Assembly: GCA_016802295.1 (NCBI GenBank)
Contig: JAESIW010000020.1
Coordinates: 3,681,909 to 3,745,908, forward strand
Reading direction: 5' to 3'
DNA length: 64,000 nucleotides
Source: Brachionus rotundiformis
Lineage: Eukaryota; Rotifera; Eurotatoria; Ploima; Brachionidae
Part shown: in pieces, positions 25,812 to 38,438 of the stretch
Layout: each line of letters opens with the position of its first letter
Position numbering within the stretch: position 1 is the stretch's first letter
Notes under the pieces: generated by a model
Seen by the model: the letters and a program-made list of their open reading frames with translations, nothing else
The model's database searches: none
Told to the model about the DNA's origin: nothing
Translations under genes and position numbers: made by a program

Positions 25812-26610
25812 TTTGGAAATTTTTTAATTTAAGTTTTTTTGTTACCTTTTAGTTTCAAAAAGCTTAAAGAAAGTTTGGATTTTAAAAGATTATTTGCGTA
25901 ATTCAGAAGATTTCATGATTATGTCCGGTGGGATTTGGCTTACCAGAAATAAATTTAATTAAAATTATTTCATGAAATCAAATTTTGAGCAACTTTTTGT
26001 TCTCACTAGGCTGAACTGAAGAAATTTTATTTAAAAATTTAAATATTTTTGAACTTGGGAAATAAAGTCACTAGTATTTGATATTTTTACATTTATTTTT
26101 TTCTTGATAATAATCCTGTAATCAAAATGTGTTTCTCTCAATTGGTTTAATTCTTAAGTTGTTAAATTAATCATAATGATGTATTATATAAAAATTTATT
26201 GCGCATTCTAAATATGAGAACAAAATTAAATAATTGTTTTTAGATGATGGAATGTTTCTTATATTTATCCTTAGATGAAAAATAAGAAGCTCGATTGTAA
26301 CCGAAAAAAATGTCAAATTCACTTTGGAGGACACTATATTAGATAGATGAAAAAAAATATCTATTTATTTTTGATATAGATGATTTAAAATAAATAAACT
26401 ATTAAATTCGGATTATTTGTTATCTCTTTTTTTCATGAAAAATATAAAAAAATGTATTCAGTATCCAAGTTCTTATTAAATATAATTAATTTTATATTCA
26501 GATTGAAAAATTTTTAATTAAAACTTTTTAACATCATTTGAATAAATCGAATAAAAAATTCAATAACCAGTTTTATTGTTTTTAATTATTAATTCATAGA
26601 AACAGTAAAA
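25812..26610. other. Spacer upstream of the polycystin-1-like gene
   Basis: Probably holds the polycystin promoter and the 3' flank of the thaumatin-like pseudogene. No exon or defined site recognised. Confidence 0.5.
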
Positions 26611-27679
26611 TTAGCAGAATGTAATTATGTAGTTGGTATTTCTGCAGAAGAAAGTGCTCGTAGAATCATCATATGCATAACTGTAAGTAGATGGACAGGC
26701 ATTTTTGAAAATCGATGGATAATTTACCGGCCAATGATGGGACTTACAAGTTTCTGGTGCTCCATGAGAGCCACGACAACAGTAGATATCCGTTTGGAAT
26801 TTTTCGCATGCGCTTAGACATCCAATAACCATACCATCCGAATTGTATTTTCTCAACTCATCTGGACAAATACTGTTCAGGTCTTGAACGCATGGCGGAT
26901 TCTTGCACCAATAATCACCACTACCAGACGAAGGATTTGTAACTTCAACCTTCATTTGTAAATTATATCCATCTACTAAACTTACATCATAGAAATCTTG
27001 ATCACCACTGCCATTAAGTGTAAACTTGGCAAGAGTAGCTGGTGTCTGACCTTTTTTAATCAAATTTGAATTTGATACAATTAAAAAATTTAGCTTACCT
27101 CCTCTTTGAGTACCATAAACTGACCACTATTATTAACGACCGGCATAATAATCTTTTGGAACTTTGGCTGAAAATGATTTTCCACTTTTTAATTCCTATC
27201 CACCATCTTCAGGTACTCTCCAATTTGGATTAGATCTACTTCTTCCCTACATACCAACCCAAATTAAGTATGGACAATTATTTACAGTTTTAAATTCAAC
27301 TTCATGATAAAGATTTTATGCAAACAATTTTTCAAATGAAAATATTTAACAAACCACTGTTTGAATCAGTTTGAGGATTTTGTTTATTTGATCTAGATGA
27401 CCCTTGTTTGTTCACAGTTCCACAAACAAAGCTGTTGTCCTTTGGAATAGCATTTTGTTGAGATATAGAGCCTGTTTTCATCCAACATGTTCCACCATTA
27501 TAACTGTTCCAAGTGAAATGAATGCAACCATTTAAAGATGCACATAATCCGCCGCATTGTTCGCCTGTTGATCTTGCATTTTTCAAATCATTTCCATAAA
27601 AGTCACATCCCATCGCCCAACTTCCGTCTGATGCATTGTGCCACTCAATAGTTCGTATTGTAGCAACCAAACTCAAAAG
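26611..27679 (-). pseudogene. Broken PAN/apple-like plus thaumatin-like gene
   Basis: Three exon-like blocks in order. Block 1 (about 27355-27679, entered through a CTTTAG acceptor) is a Cys-rich PAN/apple-like domain: MGCDFYGNDLKNA, GEQCGGLC, GCIHFTWNSYNGGTCWMK. Block 2 (about 27105-27310) is the N-terminal half of a thaumatin fold (VNNCPYLIWVGM; NPNWRVPEDGG; KVPKDYYAGR), but it carries TAG stops after VGM and after EDGG and a run of stops after YAGR. Block 3 (26611-27063) is the intact C-terminal half: PATLAKFTL, DFYDVSLVDGYNL, CPDELRKY, GCLSACEKF, YCC, YSYAYDD, ITFC. Thaumatin-like proteins bind or cut beta-glucans, or serve in defence. The conserved acidic residue of the AEFTL motif is Lys here. 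No signal-peptide exon is visible upstream. The good state of block 3 suggests recent loss. Confidence 0.8.
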
Positions 27680-28549
27680 CTAAAGATAAAAAATTTATTT
27701 ATTAAATATATTTTCATATCAAAATTACAATAAAAAATTCTATCCCTAACATTATTGTAAAATAATCTTATCAATAAAAAGATCAAGACCCAGTTAAATA
27801 GTTCCAAAAGTAACAATTATTTAATCAAATTATCTAAGGTTTGAAAAACTTTTAGATCAAAATTAAAACTTAATATTTCAAACAAATTTTAATTCTTATC
27901 CATTGCAGACATTATGTTCAAGAATGTGATAAATTAAGTTTTTGACACAGCATTACCAAAAAACAAGCAATCTCAATTTCATATTTTTTATTGTCAAAAT
28001 ATTTTTGAATAAATTAAATTAAAGTTTTGAACTAACTAGACAGTCAATATCTAAATTAAAAAAGAATATATCGAATTACTTAGATAAATTAGTTAGCGAA
28101 GGAGCAAAAGAAATTCGGTTAAGAATAAAAAAATCGTATACCAAATTCAAAAATGAGATTATATCGAAAATTAATATTAATAAAATCAATTAAGATTAAA
28201 ATCTTTTATAAATTTTTATATCCTATAAAAAAGAAAGATACTGTGTGAACTGTGTGAAAGTATTATATTAATTATTTATTTTTTCAAAGACTAATAGATA
28301 TTTATTAATTAGCAATATCAGAGAATTGACATTAGGATTACTTTACAAATTGTTATTAATTTATTTTAAAATTAATTTTTTTCAATTCCAAAAAGTTTTT
28401 TTAAATTTTTTTTTGAATATTTGTTTTTTAAATCGAATATTTATTCTATTTAAAAACTATTTAAACTTTAATTTAAATTTAGTTCAACTAAACAATACTA
28501 TTGTTTAAATTCAAATTAGTAGTAGTGTACTGCAGTATGGAAATGTTTA
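27680..28549. other. AT-rich spacer
   Basis: The first exon of the PAN/thaumatin-like gene would be expected here, but I find no minus-strand ATG with a signal peptide. Nothing else recognised. Confidence 0.45.
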
Positions 28550-28945
28550 CTAATGCCTTCCGGGATTTAACTCTACAAGAGCTTTGACAGTTTTTCGTTT
28601 CTTTCTTTGCTCAATATCAAAGTTATATCTTGATGTAATTTGTATGCAAATCTCTTTCACTTGTTCTATTTTATGTTTTCTTCTTAAGACCAGACTCAAA
28701 TTTGTAGCCAAGTTCACATCTTTCATCAGATTAATCTTCTCATGACGGGTGACTATTTTGAACATTTGAATAAAATCCCTTCTTGTTCAACGGTCTTCTA
28801 AGCTCTTTAATTCCAAAGCCATTAGCCTTTCTTGGTAGGATTTTACCTTCAAACATCGGCCTAGTTATGCCGCTCTTCTTTGGACTCTTTCGATGATGTT
28901 TATGCTACCTTTCGTTGAGGAGTTCCAAATACTTACAGAGTATTC
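28550..28945 (-). pseudogene. Relic of a jockey/CR1-type LINE reverse transcriptase (C-terminal part)
   Basis: Minus-strand frames with stops and shifts give IWNSSTKGSINIIERVQRRA, then SYQERLMALGIKEL, then IQMFKIVTRHEKIN, followed by a 71-codon open piece ending at 28550. These are the same ordered C-terminal motifs as in the relic at 9395-10030, but from a different subfamily: the part after IQMFKI is well conserved with itself but unlike the first relic. GC content is higher than in the flanks. No catalytic core and no full frame; dead. Confidence 0.8.
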
Positions 28946-29454
28946 AAGAAATTTTAAATCAGATCATTAAATTTGAATCAATTTTTGTGATATTAAGTTT
29001 AAATTTAAAGCTAAAACTCTTTTAATTTATGAAAAATGATGAAACTGATGCTGATGGAAAAAATTAAATATCTCAGTCACAAAATGTGATTAAAATAATG
29101 TCTTTCAAAAGTGAATAAAGACCACATATCTTTTGATTTATTAAATTAATAATTTTTTTAATCTATATTTTCAAATATTCCACAATAAGAGATGTTATTT
29201 TTAACAAATTGTTATTGAAATTCAATAATTTAGCTAATATAAATCGTTAATTTCTTAGTTTTAATAAAAAGTGAGGTATTTAAAATGTAAAATTAATAAA
29301 ACAAAAATAAGACAATTAAAGTTTTTGTTCAAGTATGCAAAAATTGCAAAAGCTTGAAAATTTGTGTCAAGTAAGCTAAATAAAATATATGAATAAAATA
29401 TGAATAAAATAAAAATTTATTTTTAAAATAATTTTGAGAAAAAAAATAACAAAG
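28946..29454. other. AT-rich spacer before EMC6
   Basis: No exon recognised. It presumably contains the EMC6 promoter. Confidence 0.45.
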
Positions 29455-29775
29455 ATGGTTAAAAGTGACCAGTTGCTGGCGTTAAGCGAATCGGCCATTC
29501 GACATAACTACTTTTTACTCGACTATTGCCAAACATCAATTTCAGCACTTTCAGGTTGTACAGCTGGCATTCTTGGTCTTACGGGTTTATATGGCTTTTT
29601 GTTTTATTTCATCTGTTCAATCATAATGTCGTTTGTTTTGGTAGCCTTTTTAGGCAAAAATAAATCAGATTACTTTTTGTCAACTCAATCCTTATTTACA
29701 AGTACGATTTGGTCCGGTCTTCAAACCTATTTATTATTTTGGACATTTTTATATGGAATGGTTCATGTCTATTAA
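29455..29775 (+). CDS. EMC6: ER membrane protein complex subunit 6, 106 aa
   Basis: Intronless. EMC6 is a core membrane subunit of the ER membrane protein complex, which inserts tail-anchored and multi-pass proteins into the ER. The sequence shows family hallmarks: NYFLLDYCQTSISALSGCTA, GILGLTGLYGFLFYFICS and the near-invariant C-terminus FWTFLYGMVHVY, with three hydrophobic segments. I chose the ATG at 29455 (MVKSDQLLALSES), which gives 106 aa, close to the roughly 110 aa of animal EMC6. The open frame extends upstream without another ATG. It lies head-to-tail with the nitrobindin gene, 364 bp apart. Confidence 0.96.
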   Translation: MVKSDQLLALSESAIRHNYFLLDYCQTSISALSGCTAGILGLTGLYGFLFYFICSIIMSFVLVAFLGKNKSDYFLSTQSLFTSTIWSGLQTYLLFWTFLYGMVHVY

Positions 29776-30139
29776 TTATTTCAATTTTATATTCTTAAGA
29801 ACAAAAGACTCTTTTAAGTTATCTTTTAAAAATAATTTAAATTACCTTAAATTAAATAAATTTTTAAGGAAAAATAAAAATGTTTTATTTATCAAATTGA
29901 GATAATTTTTTACATTTTAAAGTAACAAAATGATTGATACACTATTGGATTTTTTGCTCTTGGCCAAGTCTTAAAATCTATGGAAAAATAAATTAGATGT
30001 TTTTCCAAACAAAACTAAAGCATAATAATGAGCTAGCAAATTTTTTTCCTAAGGACAAAAATTAAGCATATTCGTCAAAATATTTGAAAACATATTTTAA
30101 AGTAGAAAATCTAGATTGTGTCGACTAAAAATATTTACC

Positions 30140-30757
30140 ATGGATAAATCACTTGTAAATCCATCTCTTAGATCACTAGCATGGCTGGTTGGCACATGGG
30201 TTGGCAAAAATGGAAAAGGAAAATATCCGACCATTAAAGCATTCAACTATTGCGAAAAACTAGAGGTACTCCATCCAGCGTCGCACCAACCTGTATTTCA
30301 TCTGAAGTAAAGATTACCATTTTTTTAGATATACTTTTGAGTATTTTTAGATTTTCAGCTTGGTTTGAGAATAAGGAAACAAAAGAAATTAAACATGCTC
30401 ATTACGAAAGTGGATTTTTAAAGGTAAAGCCCGGCTCGGACCCTCTTCACGTGACTTACATGAGCGCTCACAATAATGGCCTCAGTATTGTTGAAGAGGG
30501 CAATTACCAAGAGGCAAAAAGTTTACTTACCATTGAAAGTAAAAACATTGGACGAACAAGTATTAACAAACCACCAGAAGTTCTACGAGTAAATTTTTTG
30601 TGGCTAAACTTCTAGTCAAATTTTTTTTTGCTTTAAGACAAAACGTGAGTTTAAGCTTTTGGATGACAACCATCTGTCATTAAGAATGTGTATGGCCACT
30701 TCAACTCATGAACAATTGGACGAGCATTTATACATTGAATATGAAAGAGAAAATTAA
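30140..30757 (+). CDS. Nitrobindin-like heme protein (THAP4 C-terminal domain type), 174 aa
   Basis: Three exons: 30140-30306, 30351-30588, 30638-30757 (GT-AG introns of 44 and 49 bp), summing to 525 nt. Nitrobindins are ten-strand beta-barrels that bind ferric heme and react with NO or peroxynitrite. Family features visible: LAWLVGTWVGKNGKGKYPTI at the N-terminus, the ESGFLKVKPG strand, LSIVEEGNY, and the C-terminal LRMCMATSTHEQLDEHLYIEY. The last contains the MAT-T...HLH-type segment that supplies the proximal His. The protein is the stand-alone form, without the THAP zinc finger fused to it in vertebrate THAP4. Length equals the single-domain family. Confidence 0.93.
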
Positions 30758-32976
30758 GAAAATAAAAAATATATAATCTTTTTATTAGATAATAAAAGAG
30801 ATAACACTATAAAATTTATTTTTATTCAATTTAACAAAAATAAAATATTCACAACTACGAAATTAAAAATAGCATTTTTCTCCAGTAATTCAAAATATGT
30901 TCAAAATATCAATGAATTATTAAATGAGACCAATATCATAAATTCTAATGTTTGTTCATTAAAATATTTTAGTTTTGATTTAAACTAGCAAAATCGATTT
31001 TATTATTGTCATATAGGGAAAATATGCCTCATATGTATACCTGGTGTAATTAATTCTATTATTCAATTGCCTTGCTAAAAAATAAAAAAAACACTTGAAT
31101 TTTTTAAGATAATAGTTTATTAACTATTTAAGTTATTCTTTTTTTAAGTAAAAAAATAAGGCTGAGCATTTATTTTAAATTAAATAACAATTAAACTTTT
31201 TTTTCGGTGATAAAAATTTTGGTTAATTAATTTTTAATTTTTTTTCAATCGAATCATAAACAAGAGGCCACCATTAAACAATTATTTCCTATTTTTGGGC
31301 TAAGAAATCCGCAAAACTTTCAATTAAAATTTTTCGATTCATCAGTCACATAGACCGTGCCTAGGAAATGATAACCTAGGACTGATTCTCAGAGAAATAT
31401 TCGAGCTAATTAAAACAAATCTATTTTCTTAAATTCAGCTAAAATTTTGTTTTATTGTTCAAAAAGTTGGAAATTGGTGCTCACTATCGTTGAATGACTA
31501 TCTTCAGGCTCTCTTTTTAAGCATTCAAATCAATTCAAGCTCAGCTAATTATTTCCATTCAAACAAAAACAGAATTTCCTCCGGGCTATTATTTAATTTA
31601 TCATGTTCGAGTTGTTTGACTTAAGTGTTCCAATGTCTTTACTCTCAAATTTATAAAAATTCTTTAATTTCATTTTAGAACATCTTAATTTTCCATTTTA
31701 TCCACCTACCACTGTCTTAATCTATATATTGGGTTTCATTAGATAAAAAATAAATTTGATCTTTAAAAGACCTAAAATTGTTTATCTAAATAGATCCTAA
31801 ATTTATAAATTTGAATTAAATTAAATTTTTGTCTTATTTGAAAAAAAATTGACTACCAAGTATTTTTAAAGACTCTTTTAAGATAGGATTTGCACGAATT
31901 TGATTCAAATTAATGAGCTTAAGGTACGCCAATCAATTAGAAACGATTAGCAATTTATATGAAATAAATGACTTGTAATGAAAAGTAAATGGTTAAAAAA
32001 AACTTGGTCAAATAGTGAATATTTCGTTCAAGTTGGGATCATTTTCGGTTCTTTTGTTTCAACTATAAATAAACTATTTGACAAAGACCTAAATCAATTT
32101 TCTATTCTCAAATATTATATTTTGAAATAATGATTACTTATTTTATTCAAATTTTGAAAATTCTAAATTTTTTTATTTTATTTTATTTCTGAGGCAAAAA
32201 TCACCATAAGTATTGAAAAAACAACAAATTTTGAAATTTATTTTTGTTTTTTTTGAAAAATATTTACCTTTGGTGATTTTTTTCTTAAGAGATTTACGAG
32301 TTAATATTAAAGCCTAAAGAAAGTAGGACTAAGTTTATCTTTTCATAATTGGCGAATTACTAAGTTATCAATCGTTTTCCATAAAACAACTTCAGCATAA
32401 ACAAGAGGCTATGCTTTAGGGTAAATAATATTGGATATGTTCATGTTAATTGGAGAAAGTTTGCCAATTAAGAAATATTGGAAATTACTATTTTAATTTT
32501 GTTAATGTACGGAAAATAATTTTTAAATTAAACAATTTTTAATTAATTTTGTAGATAAATTTAGTTTACGGTTATTTATTATTTATAAATTTCAATTTAA
32601 ATCAAACCAGTTTTACGCTTGGATAATTATAAGTAGTACATGATTAAATATAGATAATTAGGAGATCCGCTTTAATTCAAATTTAATTTTGAACTATCTA
32701 GTGGGTATATAAAATAGGTTTAAACATGATTATAAATTTATCCAATTATTAAAAAAACACGATTAGTGTTAGTTATTTATTTATTTGAAAAAATTAAAAA
32801 GGTATTTTCAAGATAATTAATATTTTTAATTGTAACTGTATTTTGAAGTATAATAAAAACAACGGGTTTACTTATCTTATTCAGACTAGAATAGATCATT
32901 TAAAGTTTAATGACGGCAGCCTAGTTGTTATTTTCAAAGCGAGTTTATCTTCATTTATCTTTTTTATGATTATTAT
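30758..32976. other. AT-rich spacer
   Basis: No gene recognised. A short inverted repeat (CCTAGG...CCTAGG) lies around 31360-31380. Otherwise A/T-rich and stop-dense. Confidence 0.5.
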
Positions 32977-33207
32977 CTAGGGATAAATCGGCAGCATGTT
33001 TTGGCAAAAGTTAAAGTGCCTGAAGGAAAAAATAAGTTTAGCTTTTTTTTTCGTAGGTAATTGACATAATGGTGTTGAACAATTTTGAGTGACAGCACTA
33101 CTTGATTGAGTAATCCGAATAACTAAGTCTTTTGATGATACACTTGAAAAAATTAGATTATTTTTATATTGTTCAGCCAAAATGCATTCATCCAAAGAAA
33201 ATGTCAT
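32977..33207 (-). CDS. Possible small protein, 76 aa
   Basis: A single minus-strand open frame with ATG (MTFSLDECILAEQYKNNLIF) and TAG, inside a 6 kb region otherwise free of open frames. Composition is mixed (Cys x5, Ser-rich middle, KKKAK patch). No signal peptide, membrane segment or recognisable domain. It could be a real small gene or a chance frame; there is no splice or promoter evidence either way. Confidence 0.25.
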   Translation of the reverse strand: MTFSLDECILAEQYKNNLIFSSVSSKDLVIRITQSSSAVTQNCSTPLCQLPTKKKAKLIFSFRHFNFCQNMLPIYP

Positions 33208-36200
33208 TTTTTTCTAATGAATAAATTTAAGAAACAAATAAATCCTAGTTTTAATTTAAGTTATTTATAAACTTTATTTGTATTTTATTCTGCGGCAGCA
33301 GGCGTTTTTGTGTCATGATCTATTAAACACATTATCCAATATATATAATTAATAATATATTTGAAGATTAATTTTAGACTAATGAACCAATTCTAAATTT
33401 AATTAAGTTTCAAAATGAGTTTTAAAAAAGTTAAAAATTTTGTATAGATTGTTTGAATATAAAAAATTACCAATGTTTAAATTAGATTAAAAATTGTATG
33501 GCAATAAGTTCGATCCTAGACCACAAAAATATACGTCACAGATTTAATTTTGATTTTAGTTGAGACCCATAATGATCACGAAATGTGTCATTTTCTCACC
33601 ATCACGCCTCTGATAATTTTAATTCACATTGACAAAGTATGGTATGCCAAATATGCATGTTATAAATAAATAAAGCATTTCATCTAAATAATGGAATTAA
33701 GCTATCAGGATATAGCATACCTAGGTCTAATCAAATTAGCCAAAATGCAAAAGATTGACAGGTAAAAATTACCAAAAAAAATATTTTGGTTCATTTGTTC
33801 GTTAAAGTCGAATTTTGTAATTTTTCTATTTTTTTTTATTTTTGGGACGATAATTTTTTAAATATCAAAATTAAAAAAAAAACAAATTGAGTATATAAGT
33901 TAATTATTGCATTTTAAGGAAATTAATTATTTTTATTGAAATTATATTTAATTTTGTCAAGTTTTCGACTTGATTCCTCTCAATACAACATGGAAGTTTC
34001 ATTTAAAAAAATATAAGAAATTCCAGATCTTCTCAAAAACTATATTTTGTTGATGTAACAAGTAGTTTGATGATTAGAAATAAAAAACTATACGCTTAAT
34101 TAGTATTTTACAGAATATAAAATACTAAATTTTATCGATTAGAACCAAAATTAGGTAATTAAAGGGCTTTGGGATAACTCGTCTTTAATTTAAAAGTTAG
34201 TTCATAGTTAGATAAGATTATGGAAGCAATATTACTTAAAGACAAAGCTTTTTAGCTATAACGAGCAAGCAGCAATCAGCAAAAATAATTATCTTATTTA
34301 ATATTCTATTTTTTGTTCAACAACTTCATCATATCAATAAAATTATGGATTTGCTTATATTAGATCAAATAATGGGAATTATATATTTAAAATTGAATAA
34401 TTTAAGTTAGTGTTGAGTCTAAAGGAAGTAAAGATTTATTAACATTAGGAAGTATAGATTAATATTTTCAAGCTCTCTGTTTTTTTATTTTTATTTTGTT
34501 TTTAATTTTAATAGATTCATGTGAAGCGACTGTAATTTAGAAAGCTGATTTTATGTTTATGGGTTAAGTTTTGTTTTTCTCACTTTTCATTTAAGGTTTC
34601 CAAAATGTAATCAACAATTGTGATTCGTATTCAGCTTAGTGGTTAAGTAAACACTAAGGCATCAGCTGAATGAAACGCTTTTAAAGTATTTTTAATCAAC
34701 TCATTCTTAATTTCAAGTATTATTTTTCTTAAATCTAAAATTTAAAAGTTTTTACGGATCTATCTTGCGGCTATTATTTATTTATCAAGCCAAAAGTCTT
34801 GCTTATTTAATTAAATTTTAACAATTAAAATTTAAAATTTTAATCGCGTTTACCTGATGGCATACAATCTTTCATGGAAAAATTTTGATTTATTAGTATG
34901 GTTGCGGAAAAAGGTTTAGAGCTACCAAATTGAGATAGGAGTCAACAACAATAACAACATCCAAATATTTTGATTATTAGCTTTCTTTATTTTTATTAAA
35001 ATTTGACATGACAAGTAGTTAACAACTAGGACTTGTAGACAAACAAATTTGGTGTTTTATGACATTAATTTTACTAGTTTCCTAAGTTAATTAGAAAAAT
35101 CAAGCAAAATATCTTCATAGAGAACTAATCATTGGTTTTTTGTTTAAAATTAACCTTTCGGTTATAGACAAAATATTATTTAGTTATAAGGTGGGCTAAA
35201 CAAGGTAGAGTGGGGGGTATTTACAATTTGTAAGATCAAATGATTTTTATATTTAAATATAAAGGTCCTAGTTGTTCAAACTCAGTTGCATAACTAGTAA
35301 TATTATCTTTTTTTCTTGGGGCTTCGAGTTATCGAATAGCTCATCGTTGTTTTTCTTGCATTCACAGCTTCAGGTAAATTTAGACCTAGTTCGATACCTT
35401 ATTTGTTAAACCACTGTGCTGAATTATTTTTAAATGTAATTCTATAGTCTATAAAGGGTTTATTCAAATAAAATTTAATATGTTTTCAATTTTATAAATA
35501 GACATTTTGTTTTGTATCATGTTCGAGTGTAGAATGTTCTGGCCTTTAAAATTAATTTAACTATTTCCTAGAATAAACTTTGATAAGACTATTTCCTGCT
35601 TAAGATATGAAAAAAGTTTTATTTAAATGAGCTGATGATAATTTAAGCGAATATGTTATCTCTTGTCTTCATGATTACATTTTTTTAAGATGGTTTTCAA
35701 AATTAAAGGCTGTGAGATAATGTACATTCGTTATTGTAAATTTAATATATTATGCAATAGGTGAAGCTTTGAATCGATTTGAAATCGATAATTGATCGTA
35801 TCATTAATCATTACTAAGTATTAGTTTTACGTAACTATGGATAGAAATTTATTTCTAATTTACCAAAAACATATGCAAATAACTACCAAAGGTTTGTTCA
35901 TGCACAAAAATTAGGCGCAAATTTTTATTTTCATCAATTTTATTTGTAAATTTAAACAAAATTAAATGAATTATTTAAGTCATCAATTTAAGTCTTTCAA
36001 AAAACTTTAAAAATACAAATAGACTCATTTAATAATATGAAATTAGAAAAAAAAAGCTATGGTTTTATTTATTTACGAATAAAAAAAAGCCTAGTCATGA
36101 CTAATTAAATAGGTTCCATTTAAGATTCTAGTGATTTTTTAATTTTTTGAATTAATTCTTAAAGTTTATTTACCAAAAAGTTTATCAAATTAAGGTTTTG

Positions 36201-36977
36201 GTCTTCGAGTTTCGAGCAATAAACTTTAATATTGTTGGATTTGTATACATATTTCATGCAACAAAATAGCTTTAAAAGCTTTAATTCAGTTTAAATGATT
36301 AAAACAATAAATGAATACTTTTTTAAGTGTTAATAAACTAAAAACATTCAAAAGTGATCTTAAAAATAAACTTTATTTTACCGGGAATTCTTAATATTTA
36401 CTTATTTTTAAATGGAAATTTGTGAAAAAAGTAATTCCATTATTTTTATCACAATTAAGCTTTTTTATTAAAACTAATAACTGTTGTCATCTAATAAACA
36501 GAGCCGGTTTTCCAGAATTTTATTTTTAACATTTTTCCTTAAAAAATATTTACTAATAAAACAAAATTATAAATATTTAAACCAAAATCAAACTAGCAAG
36601 CATAACTTTTAGTTTCTGCTTTATTTGATTATAAGTTGTCAAGTTTAGCGTTTGCTTTATGTCACTCAAGCACGATAGACACAAGGTATGAATGGTTTAA
36701 TTTTGTCAATGCCATTTAGGAAATACAAAAAAGGCTTTTTTATTCAAATAACTTAAGATTGGATTAATTAATCATGATTTATTTATATTATTCATAGAAG
36801 TTAAAATATATTATATCTTATCTTTCTATTTTATTGAATGTTTGAATTAGATAATAAGCTTTTATTTTTGTATTGAGGAACGCGTTAAAATTTTAATATT
36901 TAAGAGAAATTCTAGACCATTTTTCTTTATAGATTTACATGATAAAAATGATTAATTAATTCGTATTTTAGATTTAA
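33208..36977. other. Long AT-rich spacer
   Basis: No coding exon, tRNA or clear repeat. The AG at 36971-36972, just before the ATG at 36978, looks like a 3' splice site, so part of this spacer may be a 5' UTR intron of the downstream gene. Confidence 0.5.
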
Positions 36978-38438
36978 ATGGTTAAGATAGATCAGGGTCA
37001 GAGGCACCCTTTAAGTGCAATTACAAATTTAAGAAGCTTAAAACCGGAACCAAAATTTGAAAAAGATACGGAATTTTTAAATGAAGGCGAGAATGGACCT
37101 TTTAATATAATGGACAAGACTGACTCAATTATTGATGACAATAGCTTCAGCTCGGATGAAAAACGTGATGAATGCAATCAAATCTTAATAAATCTTGAGG
37201 ATTCGAGTAGTTTATCTTGCTGCCTGAAAAATAGCAGTTCCATAAACATAACTTCTAGTACAATTACTTCATCGATTAGCTCTAATTCGAACAAGACTCA
37301 AAAATCAAAAAAAAAGTAATCATTTATTTTTTTTTCAATGTTATTAATCATCCCTCCAAGTATTCATAAAAATATTTATAAATAAGCATTTTTTGAATAT
37401 AAATTAGTTTATATTGCATTATAAATTTATAAATTCTTGAAATCGATCTATGTAATTTAATTTTTTTCTTTTTTGAATTAATTTCTTAAGGATTTAATTG
37501 GAATTTAATGAACTATTATTCATTTATTTTTTAGGTTTCGAATTTTATTGAAATTCGAGCAATGAAAAGAATTAAATTATAATAAGCTAAGAAAAGGAAT
37601 TTTTAAAAGATTATATTTAATAAAAGATTTAATTGACAACAAGTCTTAAGAAAAATCAATTCTTGTCTTCTTACTTTTTTTTATCTTCCCTGAAGCTATG
37701 AAAATCAATTTTTATTCTAAAGTTCAAAATTAAAAGCTTTAAAATCAATAAATTGGTCAATAGAAACTTTAAGTACTAATTGTCTGAAAGCTTACAGAAA
37801 TTATATTTTTATTAAGTCTAAGAAAACATTACATTTTTCCACTAATTCAACTTAAAAGTAATTAAATACGGACTATTTTTGAAGCCATGGAAGCCAATAA
37901 TGCATTGGTAATTTTTCAATTTGATTTTCAAAATCTTTTAGTTTACAAATATATCTTTATAATGAGTATTTATTAATGACATCTCATACAATTTTTTATC
38001 TCAAAAAGCTGATTCTAGTGATAGATTACAACTTAATTACAACAAATTACTTATATTTTCAAATACAAAAACAATTGGAATTTCAATAAATTATTTTTTA
38101 TTAAAGTTAAAACTAATCATATTTGATTTATATTAATTTTTGTTTTTTTAAGAGTCCAATTTATATCAAATGAAGCCTTAGATAAAGCTGAATTTACAAA
38201 TGATAGTAAGTATAGCAAAATAAGATTGAACACGTTACCGGTGAACAATTACGCCAATTTTAATCGATATCCGAAAGCCATCATAAATCAATATAGTTCA
38301 TCATTTCAATCAAAAAATCGCCCATTTACGCCTCGGCCAATCATGTCAAGTTCGACCACTATGCCATCGATTTCCAATGTATTTTCAAATCAATATTCTC
38401 AATTGAAAACAAATTATAGTTCATATGCCATATGGTAA
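36978..38438 (+). CDS. Ser/Asn-rich protein with a candidate PP1-docking motif, 207 aa
   Basis: Two exons, 36978-37315 and 38153-38438, joined by an 837-bp GT-AG intron. The phases agree (two bases left, one base supplied) and the sum is 624 nt. Exon 1 (MVKIDQGQRHPLSAITNLRS) runs into an acidic and Ser-rich region ending KTQKSKKK. Exon 2 continues KVQFISNEALDKAEF and then a Tyr/Asn/Ser-rich tail. The junction creates KKKVQF, a match to the RVxF docking motif of protein phosphatase 1. No globular domain; likely disordered. The stop TGGTAA overlaps a good donor (TG|GTAAGC), so a further 3' exon is possible. Family not recognised. Confidence 0.6.

Noticed and set aside
37888..37908. ATG-starting mini exon MEANNAL before a GTAATT donor
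   Set aside because: Its phase does not fit the exon at 38153, whereas the 36978-37315 exon fits exactly.
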